From Pseudobdellovibrionaceae bacterium (lineage in GTDB: Bacteria; Bdellovibrionota; Bdellovibrionia; Bdellovibrionales; UBA1609), in contig CANEZP010000001.1 in the NCBI GenBank assembly GCA_947444305.1, positions 206,151 to 270,150 on the forward strand: DNA of 64,000 nucleotides, written 5' to 3'. The position numbers and the translations under genes were made by a program. Each line of letters starts with the position of its first letter. Position 1 is the stretch's first letter. Shown here in pieces: positions 17,207 to 25,002 of the stretch. Under the pieces are notes generated by a model that was not told the DNA's origin, ran no database searches, and saw nothing but the letters and a program-made list of their open reading frames with translations.

Positions 17207-18696
17207 TAGAGTTTTGGGCCGGTTATTTTTGGGAGCATGAGTGAGCGTTCGCAGTGGCTTGGGGTGGTGACGATGAGCTCCATCGCGGATTGGCTGACGT
17301 TGTTGAGGACGCCCGGGATTTTCGGGCTGGCGCGGCCCCAGATGGCGGGTTTAAGAGGCTCGCCGGCAATGACGAAAGTATGGGGGCGGAAGTCGACGTT
17401 GAAATTGATCCAGGTTTTTGTGGCTTCGGCCGGCAGGTACGACACGTCGATTAGTTTTTGTTTTATGAAAACCGCTGGGGCGTGGTTGTTCTTAATAGTT
17501 TCAGAGATGGCCCAGTCATCGATGTGCCGGCGCAGATTATCGCGACCCTGCGAAGTCAGATCGTCGAGGATAAAGACTTGGTTTCCTTGATTCCCATCGG
17601 ACTTTTTTATGACCCAGCCTGAATTTAAATCTTTGAGGTCGGCGCTCGACAAAACCCATTCGCTGGTTTGAGTTTCCAGTAAAGGAGGTTGAACCAAATA
17701 AAGCTCCGTCAACTTATCCATGACGGGCAGAAGGCCTTTGTTGCCGAGGATGTCCATGCCGGGGCCGTTCATGAAATCAAGTTTGCGGGCCGTAAAAGCA
17801 TCCAAGACTTTTTGAATCGAAGTGAACGTGGGCAGATCGAAGACCGAAGCGATATTGATGACCTTCGTAAATTCACCCGCGATGAAACGCTTAAGCTGTT
17901 CACTTTCCGGTTGGAGTGAGCTTGGCGTGATAATTTCGATGCCTAATTTTTTGGCCAAGTCATCGAGGCGATTGTCCTCGTCGTCAACCGGTTTGACGCC
18001 TTCTAATTTTGTGCCGCCCCGGTAAAGGATAACCGCGCGCTTGGACCAATCATTCCTCGGAATATCTTTTAGAAAGACTTCGATGGCTTGGAGCAGGGGT
18101 GGATTCAATTCGCCCGCGGTTCCCTGAAGCGAGAAGAATGCATTGTGAGTCGCCGCAATGTCGCCGACCCCACCGATTTGGCCGACGTTGTCTTCGATCA
18201 CGCGGAAACGTCCCTCGGTATTGCGAACAATATCCGGGCCGTAGATCATGCTTAGATCTTTCTCGGAACGCCCGACCCAAACCTTACGCAAGAATTCAAT
18301 GTTGTACGACACACTTTCGTTTTGCGCGATCGCGTGAATTTGCGCATGGGTGAGTAGGCCCGAAGCGGTGACCTTTGCCGAGTTGTTGAAAATAACATCG
18401 GCGAAAAAGGCGAGAAGCGTGCGGGCGCGCAGTTGTGCACCTCGCTGGATCAAACCGTACTCATCCACGGAAAGGACGGATGGGATCGGTAGAATCTTGA
18501 TTGCGTCGCCCATCGGCATCCCCAGCAAGCGAGTGGCTTCGCGCGGGTCGACCGGGTAGGGTGGCCTTTGCGTCGACTTAGCGTACTCGACGAAGCTCGC
18601 GCGGAATTCGCCTTGGTCATCGATGGCCTCGTTAAACTGCGCGTGTGCGGGCGCGAAGTTAAACAATGCTAGCGCCAGGGCGATGAGGCATTTCAT
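17206..18696 (-). CDS. Exported circularly permuted ATP-grasp-like protein
   Basis: The 496-aa protein starts with a typical signal peptide (MKCLIALALALFNFAPAHAQ). The rest resembles circularly permuted ATP-grasp proteins (DUF404/DUF407 type): YGPDIVRNTEGRFRVIEDNV, a lysine-containing strand WVIKKSDGNQGNQVFIL, FIKQKLIDV, DFRPHTFVI and WGRASPKIPGVLNNVSQSA. Family relatives are presumed cytosolic peptide ligases, so export is odd, since ATP is scarce in the periplasm. The start is set by GGAG six bases before ATG 18696. No DUF403 or transglutaminase partner is next to it; upstream are two lipoprotein paralogues. Substrate is unknown. Confidence 0.7.
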   Translation of the reverse strand: MKCLIALALALFNFAPAHAQFNEAIDDQGEFRASFVEYAKSTQRPPYPVDPREATRLLGMPMGDAIKILPIPSVLSVDEYGLIQRGAQLRARTLLAFFADVIFNNSAKVTASGLLTHAQIHAIAQNESVSYNIEFLRKVWVGRSEKDLSMIYGPDIVRNTEGRFRVIEDNVGQIGGVGDIAATHNAFFSLQGTAGELNPPLLQAIEVFLKDIPRNDWSKRAVILYRGGTKLEGVKPVDDEDNRLDDLAKKLGIEIITPSSLQPESEQLKRFIAGEFTKVINIASVFDLPTFTSIQKVLDAFTARKLDFMNGPGMDILGNKGLLPVMDKLTELYLVQPPLLETQTSEWVLSSADLKDLNSGWVIKKSDGNQGNQVFILDDLTSQGRDNLRRHIDDWAISETIKNNHAPAVFIKQKLIDVSYLPAEATKTWINFNVDFRPHTFVIAGEPLKPAIWGRASPKIPGVLNNVSQSAMELIVTTPSHCERSLMLPKITGPKL

Positions 18697-18875
18697 CGGG
18701 TCTCCGGTTCTTAGAAGTCTTTGAAGGTGGTGCAAACGTTGAAAACCAGTTCCACGGCGGGCAAGCAAGGCGGAAGTGCGGATCGTGTAAAATTATTGTG
18801 GTCAAATGGGTCAGTGCGGCGTGCCAAGCGTTTGCTTTGAGAGAGCACTCGCGCGGAATGATTGAAGAGCGAAAA

Positions 18876-18900
18876 TGAAAAGGCCCGGAAATTCCGGGCC
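18876..18900 (-). terminator. Rho-independent terminator of the lipoprotein gene
   Basis: On the minus strand a perfect stem (GGCCCGGAA paired with TTCCGGGCC, 18882-18900) is followed by TTTTC. It lies 33 bases behind the stop of the gene ending at 18934. Confidence 0.8.
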
Positions 18901-18933
18901 CGCTGTCCAAATCAGTTTTTCAATTCACCGAGA

Positions 18934-19707
18934 TTATTGCGGGACGTAACCGAGAATCCCGCCGTCGGTCCAAGGTGCGGGGATCGAGGTCGCTTCGGCG
19001 TTAACTACGTAAATATTAATGCCACCCGAGATCGCGTTGCCGGAGATGCGGTTCATTTTTACGCGGTAAAGCGGAACGGTGCCGGGTTTTTGCGTGGTGT
19101 AGATGTGGCCTATGACGAAGGTGGTGTTCGCGCAATTGCCCGCCGTACCGTTAAAGATCTGCAGCACCGGGTAGTCTATGCTGCACAAGTAAAGCGGGAT
19201 CGACCCGGGTTCTGCGTTCGCGAGCATTTTATAGCGCGGAAGCGTATTAGGAATTGCGCCGAGCTGAGAAAAGTCGGTGGACATGACAGTTGCGGGAGCG
19301 ATCGGCGGCAAGGGTTCGACGACGACGACTCCGGGGCCGGCGGCCGGGGCCACCAATATATCAAGGGACTTCGTTAAACCGGCGGCGTCGGTCACCGTGA
19401 TTGTTACGTTTCCCGCGGCGGTTGCGGTAAAGACATTCACCGAAATGGTGCCCGCGCCGGCGCCCGACATCGAGTACGCGTAAGGCGGAGTTCCGCCGCT
19501 AGCGGATAAGCTCGCTTGGTTCCCCAACTGGAGATTGTAGGACGTTGCCATTAGATCTAATGGCAGCGCGGTGTTCGCGGGGCCCGCTTGTAAAACTTCG
19601 CTCTTGCTGGATTGGTCTAAATCATCGGGCAGGCTCTGCGCGCAGGCCATCAACGTTTGCGAGACGATTACGACAAGTAGCAGTCCAAAGCGATTTTTTA
19701 TATTCAC
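18934..19707 (-). CDS. Lipoprotein with Ig-like domain, paralogue A
   Basis: The 257-aa protein has a lipobox (SQTLMACAQ) and then a bacterial Ig/cadherin-like beta domain (LGNQASLSASGGTPPYAYS ... NVTITVTDAAGLTKSLDI). The C-terminal 100 residues contain a PLYLC...PLYRV...GILGYV pattern like the beta-trefoil-ish DUF5648 repeats. It is probably an outer-membrane lipoprotein with a surface or binding role. The GTG start at 19707 is chosen because GGAGG lies five bases upstream; the frame upstream is open by chance. It is closely similar to the next gene, with a shared leader. Confidence 0.75.
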   Translation of the reverse strand: MNIKNRFGLLLVVIVSQTLMACAQSLPDDLDQSSKSEVLQAGPANTALPLDLMATSYNLQLGNQASLSASGGTPPYAYSMSGAGAGTISVNVFTATAAGNVTITVTDAAGLTKSLDILVAPAAGPGVVVVEPLPPIAPATVMSTDFSQLGAIPNTLPRYKMLANAEPGSIPLYLCSIDYPVLQIFNGTAGNCANTTFVIGHIYTTQKPGTVPLYRVKMNRISGNAISGGINIYVVNAEATSIPAPWTDGGILGYVPQ

Positions 19708-19710
19708 TAA

Positions 19711-19829
19711 TCCTCCAGGATTTATAGAAACATGATTTTGCAAACGTTGCGCCGCATGGGCGCGAACGTCGTCGTGGTGGATGATGATATTTTCGACGCT
19801 GTCAGAAAGATGGCGATTTGCGTTTCACT
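19711..19829 (-). promoter_or_regulatory. Leader shared with the paralogous lipoprotein gene
   Basis: This stretch resembles 20666-20784 (upstream of the paralogue) in order and spacing: both contain TCCTCCAGGATT, CGCGAAC, GATGATGAT, TTCGACGCTGT and TTTGCGT. The duplication therefore included the 5' leader and probably the promoter. Confidence 0.6.
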
Positions 19830-19848
19830 ATGAGACACGTTTTTTAAT

Positions 19849-19869
19849 CGGCCGTCGTTAAGACGGCCG
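19849..19869. terminator. Hairpin behind lipoprotein paralogue B
   Basis: CGGCCGTC, loop GTTAA, GACGGCCG, just past the stop at 19877 of a minus-strand gene. The sequence following on the minus strand is ATTAAAAAACG rather than a T-run, so termination is only probable. Confidence 0.5.
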
Positions 19870-19876
19870 GTTTCAC

Positions 19877-20662
19877 TTACTGCGGGACGTAACCTAAGAT
19901 GCCGCCGTCGGTCCAGCCCGTGGGCACCGAAGTGGCTTCGGCGTTCATCGTGTAATACTGGAGGTTCGGCGAAATGCGTTGCATCCTCACGCGATGAAGC
20001 GCGACGGTGCCGGGCTTTTGCGTGGTGTAGATGTAGCCAAGGACGAGCGAGCCGTTCGGGCAGTTGCCGGCGGTTCCGTTGAAGATGTTAATGACGGACG
20101 ATTCGATCGTGCAAAGGTACAGCGTCGTCGTATCCGCTTCTTGATTGACCAAGTATTTGTAGCGGGGCAGCGGGTTCGAAACCGCGCCGAACGCGACGTA
20201 GTCGGTCGACATCGTGGTGAGGGGCGGGGTGACGGTGGTACCTGTCCCTGAGCCGGTCCCGGTTCCCGTGCCTGACCCGGTTCCCGTACCCGTGGTCACC
20301 ACGCTGATCAAGATATCGAGCGAATCGGTGACGCCCGCGGCATCGGTCACCGTGATTGTGACGTTGCCGGCCGTGGTGGCGGTAAACACATTCGCCGTGA
20401 TCGTGCCCGCGCCCGGGCCGGACATGGAGTAAGCGTACGGAGCGATTCCTCCGCTAGGGGCCAGCGAAGCTTGGTTGCCGACTTGGAGAACGTAAGACGT
20501 GGCGATAAAATCGAGAGGTGCGGCGGCGTTCAAAGGTTCCGTCTCAAGGGCCGAGCCGGTGCTGGATTGATCCAAATTATCGGGTAAGCCTTCCGCGCAA
20601 GCTATCAGCATTTGCGAAACGATCACGATCAAAGCCAAATTTAGATGGTTCTTTGTACTCAA
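19877..20662 (-). CDS. Lipoprotein with Ig-like domain and Gly-Thr linker, paralogue B
   Basis: The 261-aa protein is a tandem paralogue of the gene before it: same lipobox context (SQMLIACAE), same Ig-like core (LQVGNQASLAPSGG ... NVTITVTDAAGVTDSLDI) and same C-terminal pattern ending TDGGILGYVPQ. It differs by a low-complexity Gly/Thr/Ser linker at about residues 140-160, where the other copy has a Pro-rich linker. The start is TTG 20662 with GGAGG four bases upstream. The linker DNA is a short imperfect repeat that could vary in length by slippage. Confidence 0.75.
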   Translation of the reverse strand: MSTKNHLNLALIVIVSQMLIACAEGLPDNLDQSSTGSALETEPLNAAAPLDFIATSYVLQVGNQASLAPSGGIAPYAYSMSGPGAGTITANVFTATTAGNVTITVTDAAGVTDSLDILISVVTTGTGTGSGTGTGTGSGTGTTVTPPLTTMSTDYVAFGAVSNPLPRYKYLVNQEADTTTLYLCTIESSVINIFNGTAGNCPNGSLVLGYIYTTQKPGTVALHRVRMQRISPNLQYYTMNAEATSVPTGWTDGGILGYVPQ

Positions 20663-20810
20663 GCATCCTCCAGGATTAACTCTCTGAAATTGCAAGCGTG
20701 AAGCCGCATCAGCGCGAACATCGTGGCCCACGATGATGATTTTTTCGACGCTGTTAGAATTGTGGCGGTTTGCGTATCAAATTAAGACGGTGAAAACAGA
20801 CAACCGGAAC

Positions 20811-22256
20811 TCAGTTCGCGCGGGTAAATAGGATGGCGGCACCGTCACTGTAGATCGCGCGCCAGGCCGGGCCTTCGAGTTCTTTGATCCAGGCGGCGTG
20901 CCGGCTTTCCTCAAACGTTTGCCGGCGTAAGAAAAAATAGCGCACGTCATTCGCGAGCACGATATCGTTCCAGCCTTCACGGCTAACGGAGAATCGGTAG
21001 ATATAGTGCTCGACTAACTTAGGGTCAGACACAAAACCGTGAGCGGCGATTTTTTGCCGTCCGTCGAGTTCCCACGCCAGATAGCCGCCGAGCACCCACT
21101 CGTTAAAGACGTTTCCGGGCGGCAGCGTTTTCAGAAAGTTTACGGCTTCCGTGGGCACGGAATTATGGAGCGGGTTGCCCGCAAACAGGAATCGTAGGCC
21201 GCGCTCGCTCGTCGAGGAAAGGTAAACACAAGCCGCCACGATCAAGAGGCAGACCAGACTCGATTGCAGTTTAGATTCGCGCCTCAGCAATTCGAACCGT
21301 GAGCGCGCGAGCGAAGCCGCGATCACCAATGACATTCCGAATCCGGTCAGCGCGGCCATACGCGAGTACCTAAAACCGAGCCCGGCCAATGTCAGCGCAA
21401 CTAAAAATAAAAAAGGCCCTTCACGTTTGAGCGAAGATGCGGCGCTGAGCAAGCCGGCGGCAGTCAAAAGAATGAAAAAGATTTTGTAGGTGTCACTCAA
21501 GAAGTCGGCGGACATGGTCGGCGCGAACTCGGTAATTTGGCCGAGGATACCCCAATCGGAAGCGAAGATCGCGCGAACGGGCCAAAGCACGCCGTGCAAG
21601 AAAACCGGGTTGACGAGCGTGATCAGGACGCAGCCGCTGAAGATGATGGTCCACTCTAAGCGCTCCTTTTTATTCCAGCGCAACCAATTCGAGAGGTAAA
21701 ATAATCCGACGAAAAACCAGCCGATCAAATAACCGGAGTGAACTTGGATCCAGAGTAAAAACAAGCCCGGCAAAAACCACTTTCGCTGAGCTTGTTGGAG
21801 GCGGGAATCGCTCAGCGCAAAGAGTAAGCAAAGATTAAACAAGTCCGTGAATACCGAAGACCGATCACGGAAAAGCCTTGGTGACGCCACGAAGAGCGCG
21901 AGGCTTAACAACGCTAAAGTCGCCGCCGGGTTTAGCTTTGCCCTTGCGCAAGCCTTCCATACGATAAAGCTCGTTGCCGCGACGAGCGTCGCGCGCAAGA
22001 CGATAAGGCCCTCGTACCCGGCCAAAGAGTGGGTGCCGTAGTAGATGAGGTAGGCCAGCCATTCGTGCCAAAGTTCCCAGTGGTAATCTTTAATCGTAAA
22101 GATGAGCGTATCGATCGGACCGAAGCCCCCGTCGCCGATCAGTTTTCGCCCGAAGGTAAGGTATAAAAATAAGTCATCGAGGCGAATAGGACTTAAGCAC
22201 AACAAGAAGACGGCTATGGTAAAAAGCGCCGCCGGGACTTGACGTGAAAGTCTCAC
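20811..22256 (-). CDS. Polytopic inner-membrane protein, glycosyltransferase-C-like topology
   Basis: 481 aa with about ten hydrophobic segments in the first 370 residues and a soluble C-terminal domain (about 110 aa). The N-terminal layout (a helix, then DDLFLYLTFGRKLIGDG with acidic residues in the first outer loop, then HWELWHEWLAYLIYY) recalls GT-C/PMT-type lipid-linked sugar transferases, but I cannot assign a donor or acceptor. It is the last gene of a five-gene operon; its GTG start lies one base behind the stop of the oxidoreductase gene. It might instead be an unrelated integral membrane protein. Confidence 0.65.
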   Translation of the reverse strand: MRLSRQVPAALFTIAVFLLCLSPIRLDDLFLYLTFGRKLIGDGGFGPIDTLIFTIKDYHWELWHEWLAYLIYYGTHSLAGYEGLIVLRATLVAATSFIVWKACARAKLNPAATLALLSLALFVASPRLFRDRSSVFTDLFNLCLLFALSDSRLQQAQRKWFLPGLFLLWIQVHSGYLIGWFFVGLFYLSNWLRWNKKERLEWTIIFSGCVLITLVNPVFLHGVLWPVRAIFASDWGILGQITEFAPTMSADFLSDTYKIFFILLTAAGLLSAASSLKREGPFLFLVALTLAGLGFRYSRMAALTGFGMSLVIAASLARSRFELLRRESKLQSSLVCLLIVAACVYLSSTSERGLRFLFAGNPLHNSVPTEAVNFLKTLPPGNVFNEWVLGGYLAWELDGRQKIAAHGFVSDPKLVEHYIYRFSVSREGWNDIVLANDVRYFFLRRQTFEESRHAAWIKELEGPAWRAIYSDGAAILFTRAN

Positions 22257-22257
22257 C

Positions 22258-22986
22258 TCACAAACCCGCGTACCAGTCGTAACCGATCTCGGCCCAGTAA
22301 TCGGGCGGGCGGGTGTCCGAGAAAAAGATTTTTCCGATCTGCTTCAGGTTTTTGATGCCGTACTTATTCGGGATTACTAAACGTAAAGGTGCGCCGTTGC
22401 CGTGTTTCAGCGGTAAGCCGTTCATCTCGTAAGCCAAAAGCGTTTGGTCGTGTAGCATGCTCTCGATATCGATCGAGACGTAGTATTTTCCGTCGACGGT
22501 CGTGAGCCCGACGTACGCTTTGCCTTTCAGATTGTAGGCCTTCATAAAGTCCGAAAACTTAACGCCCGCGAAAGCCATGTCTTCACTCCAGCCTTCGATG
22601 CAGCGAAAGTTCAGCGCGGTGTCGGTGCGGGGCAATTTCATTATCTCTTTAAGCGTGACGAAAACGGGCCGTGCTTCGGGGTCGGCATCATCGGCGATGA
22701 CTTCCATTTTCCAAGTGGCGGGATCGACTTGCTTGGCTAAACCGACGTCACCGTTCACGCGCGGGATCTTACCCTTAGGCGGTGGTTCGGCGAAATTTTG
22801 GCGTGAAGCCTTCTCGAATTTCTTCCAGATCTTACCGTTGAGTTCCATTACCTCTCTAAACGGTTTGGGCGTACCCTGCACCAACGGCTGCGCGCGCAAA
22901 ATAAAAAAGCCGGCGACAAACGCGGCCATCCCGAGGCCGAAGACAAAAAAGCTGATCAGGCTACGGCGGCGGAGTGAATCAGTCAC
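22258..22986 (-). CDS. Molybdopterin-dependent oxidoreductase (sulfite oxidase / MsrP-like)
   Basis: About 242 aa. The oxidoreductase molybdopterin-binding fold is shown by TALNFRCIEGWSEDMAF, with the cysteine that ligates molybdenum, by AYVGLTTVDGKYYVSID and by the closing NGAPLRLVIPNKYGIKNLK. An N-terminal RRRSLISFF motif before a hydrophobic segment resembles a Tat signal or anchor, so the enzyme should face the periplasm. It likely takes electrons from, or gives them to, the adjacent cytochrome b, as in YedYZ-type pairs. GTG 22986 (with GAGG six bases upstream and overlapping the previous stop) is preferred to ATG 22998. The substrate is unknown. Confidence 0.8.
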   Translation of the reverse strand: MTDSLRRRSLISFFVFGLGMAAFVAGFFILRAQPLVQGTPKPFREVMELNGKIWKKFEKASRQNFAEPPPKGKIPRVNGDVGLAKQVDPATWKMEVIADDADPEARPVFVTLKEIMKLPRTDTALNFRCIEGWSEDMAFAGVKFSDFMKAYNLKGKAYVGLTTVDGKYYVSIDIESMLHDQTLLAYEMNGLPLKHGNGAPLRLVIPNKYGIKNLKQIGKIFFSDTRPPDYWAEIGYDWYAGL

Positions 22987-23611
22987 GCCCGGCCTCATCG
23001 ATTTCGAAACCGGCGACCATCGCGCGAAAGTTATTCCAGCCCGCGCGTACAACTTGCACGATGTGAACAATGATAAAAGCCGAGAGCAGAACCGTCATTA
23101 AGAAGTGAATAAAGCGCGCGCCCTCGTAACCACCGAAGACCGAGGTTAACCAGGCTAGCTGGACAGGTTTGTAAATCGCAAATCCGGAAAGCGTGACCAA
23201 CACGCCCATCGCGATCGCGCCGGTGTAAGCCAGCTTTTGAACCGCGTTGAACCTGGCTTGCGGCGGCGCCTTCTTCCTTAGACCAAGATCATGAAGTACG
23301 GTCGGGAGCGCGTATTTTAAATCTACGGGAGTCGGTAAGACTTCACGCCAGTGACCCGAGCAAAAAAACCAAACGAGGTAGATCAAACCGTTAATCACGA
23401 AACCCCAACCGACCAGGTAATGCAGAGCCATGCCCTCCGCCAAACGGTAGGGAATTTTAAAAGCATCGTAAAACCATTGCGGAAAGAAGCCGGGGTAAAT
23501 GTCGTTGGCCCAGTAAATTAAGATCCCGCTCCAGATCATAAGGCAAATGAGAGGAACGTTGATCCAATGCACGAGCCGTAGAGTCAACGCGTGCTTGTTC
23601 GATGCGCTCAC
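22979..23611 (-). CDS. Cytochrome b561-type membrane subunit
   Basis: 210 aa with four main hydrophobic segments and histidines placed for two b hemes: LRLVHWINVPL in helix 1, LHYLVGWGFV in helix 2, and ARFIHFLMTVLL plus FIIVHIVQVV in helix 4. This is the pattern of Ni/Fe-hydrogenase or thiosulfate-reductase cytochrome b subunits, which pass electrons between quinones and a periplasmic enzyme. The partner is most likely the molybdopterin enzyme encoded immediately downstream (overlap of a few bases). The start GTG overlaps the TGA of the PQQ-type gene. Confidence 0.85.
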   Translation of the reverse strand: MSASNKHALTLRLVHWINVPLICLMIWSGILIYWANDIYPGFFPQWFYDAFKIPYRLAEGMALHYLVGWGFVINGLIYLVWFFCSGHWREVLPTPVDLKYALPTVLHDLGLRKKAPPQARFNAVQKLAYTGAIAMGVLVTLSGFAIYKPVQLAWLTSVFGGYEGARFIHFLMTVLLSAFIIVHIVQVVRAGWNNFRAMVAGFEIDEAGRD

Positions 23612-25002
23612 CCGGCTTTGCCGTCGCCGTCGCCCGCGGCTTTACGAAGCGATTTGATCTCGGCTTCTTCAAGAACGTGCGAGATCGAAAATTTACCCGG
23701 CTTCACGCGGGTGATAAAAATCCAGCGCCGGCCGTGCGCGAGCGGCAGCGAAAGAGGTTCGCCGTTGAGTTGAATGCGCGCGATCATCTGGCCCTTGTTC
23801 GGCGCGAAGATACAAAAGCGTTTTTCGTTGCACGGCGCCCAGATTGTCCAACCTTTGTGGAGCCAATCCATCTTGAATTCTTCGATGTTGTTGCCTTTGA
23901 GTCGCGCCGACCATGTCTCGAGCAGATCGTTTTTGTTTTCGATGCCGAAGCGCCAAAGGACCTTACCGGTTTTTGCGTCGACCGCGTTAAGCGCACCGCT
24001 CGTATCGAGGAAAGCTAAACGGTTCATGATCGGCAAATACGAGGGCGCGGTCGCGGGCGGTTTCTCGAGCTCGGATTCCCACTCGAGCTTGCCCTTTTTA
24101 TTGCCGTCCAACTTCATGATCTTATTACCGAGCGTGGAAACGTAGATGTTGCCTTCGACGACGACGGCGGGCCCACGAACCGGCTCGGTCAGCGTTTGGG
24201 ACCAATCGATGGTCCATGTCTCGGTGTCGATCGCGATCACTTTGTTGTCCACCGTCGCGATGAGATCATTGAGCGTCGAGGCGCGCGCGAGCGTGAAGCC
24301 CGGTTTGATTTCTAAACGCGGATTTTTTTCTTCTTTAATGCCGTCGGCCCGGTTGATGACGATGAGTTGAATGCCCTTTTCGGCTTTGACGGGAATGATC
24401 AGCTTCGTTTGCCATAAGAAAGGCGCGGCGACGGCTTCGAAGTTCAGCGGCAAGAGCCAGCGGATCTCGCCGGTCACTTTGTCGAACGCCGCGACTTCAC
24501 CCTGCGGGTGGACGACGTACACGCTCGCTTCGTCGATCATGGGCGGGTAGAGGCCCTTTTCGCCGGCGGGCACGAGGAATTTGTATTTCCAGCGGGCTTT
24601 GCCGTCGAGGGAGAGCGCGACCACCCACTGTGATTTGCCGCTGGTGTAAAAGCCGAGATCGTCAAAAGCGATGTTTTGCGGCTCCCAATTTTCGAGACCG
24701 CTCTCGACCGGATGCGTTTCAAACTCTTCGTAATTTCTTGAGCGGGGTGATCCGAGCGGATCGATCGCCGTACGGTCAAAATTATAGCGCGAAAAATAAG
24801 TGATCGCGCCGGGCTTAGCCGCGGCCGGTACGGAGGGGATCGTTTGCAATTGCGCATCGGCGCCCGCGGTGAGCGCCGCGCGAAGTTCAAGATGCGAATA
24901 AAGATAAGGGTTGCCCTGAAAAAGAACGTAAACCGCCGCCGCCGAATAGATTACGAACAGCACGAGCAGGTACCATTTTACTTTCCTGGATTCGTATTCC
25001 AT
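23608..25002 (-). CDS. Membrane-anchored PQQ-type beta-propeller protein
   Basis: 464 aa: one N-terminal membrane helix (YLLVLFVIYSAAAVYVLF) followed by a propeller made of repeated blades (VVALSLDGKARWKYKF, VAAFDKVTGEIRWLLPL, VIAIDTETWTIDWSQTL, LNAVDAKTGKVLWRFGI), the PQQ_2/BamB-like signature. Such propellers either bind PQQ or act as scaffolds; catalytic quinoprotein residues are not evident, so a scaffold role in the periplasm is my preference. It overlaps the upstream HTTM-like gene by 25 bases and the cytochrome gene by four bases. Confidence 0.8.
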   Translation of the reverse strand: MEYESRKVKWYLLVLFVIYSAAAVYVLFQGNPYLYSHLELRAALTAGADAQLQTIPSVPAAAKPGAITYFSRYNFDRTAIDPLGSPRSRNYEEFETHPVESGLENWEPQNIAFDDLGFYTSGKSQWVVALSLDGKARWKYKFLVPAGEKGLYPPMIDEASVYVVHPQGEVAAFDKVTGEIRWLLPLNFEAVAAPFLWQTKLIIPVKAEKGIQLIVINRADGIKEEKNPRLEIKPGFTLARASTLNDLIATVDNKVIAIDTETWTIDWSQTLTEPVRGPAVVVEGNIYVSTLGNKIMKLDGNKKGKLEWESELEKPPATAPSYLPIMNRLAFLDTSGALNAVDAKTGKVLWRFGIENKNDLLETWSARLKGNNIEEFKMDWLHKGWTIWAPCNEKRFCIFAPNKGQMIARIQLNGEPLSLPLAHGRRWIFITRVKPGKFSISHVLEEAEIKSLRKAAGDGDGKAG

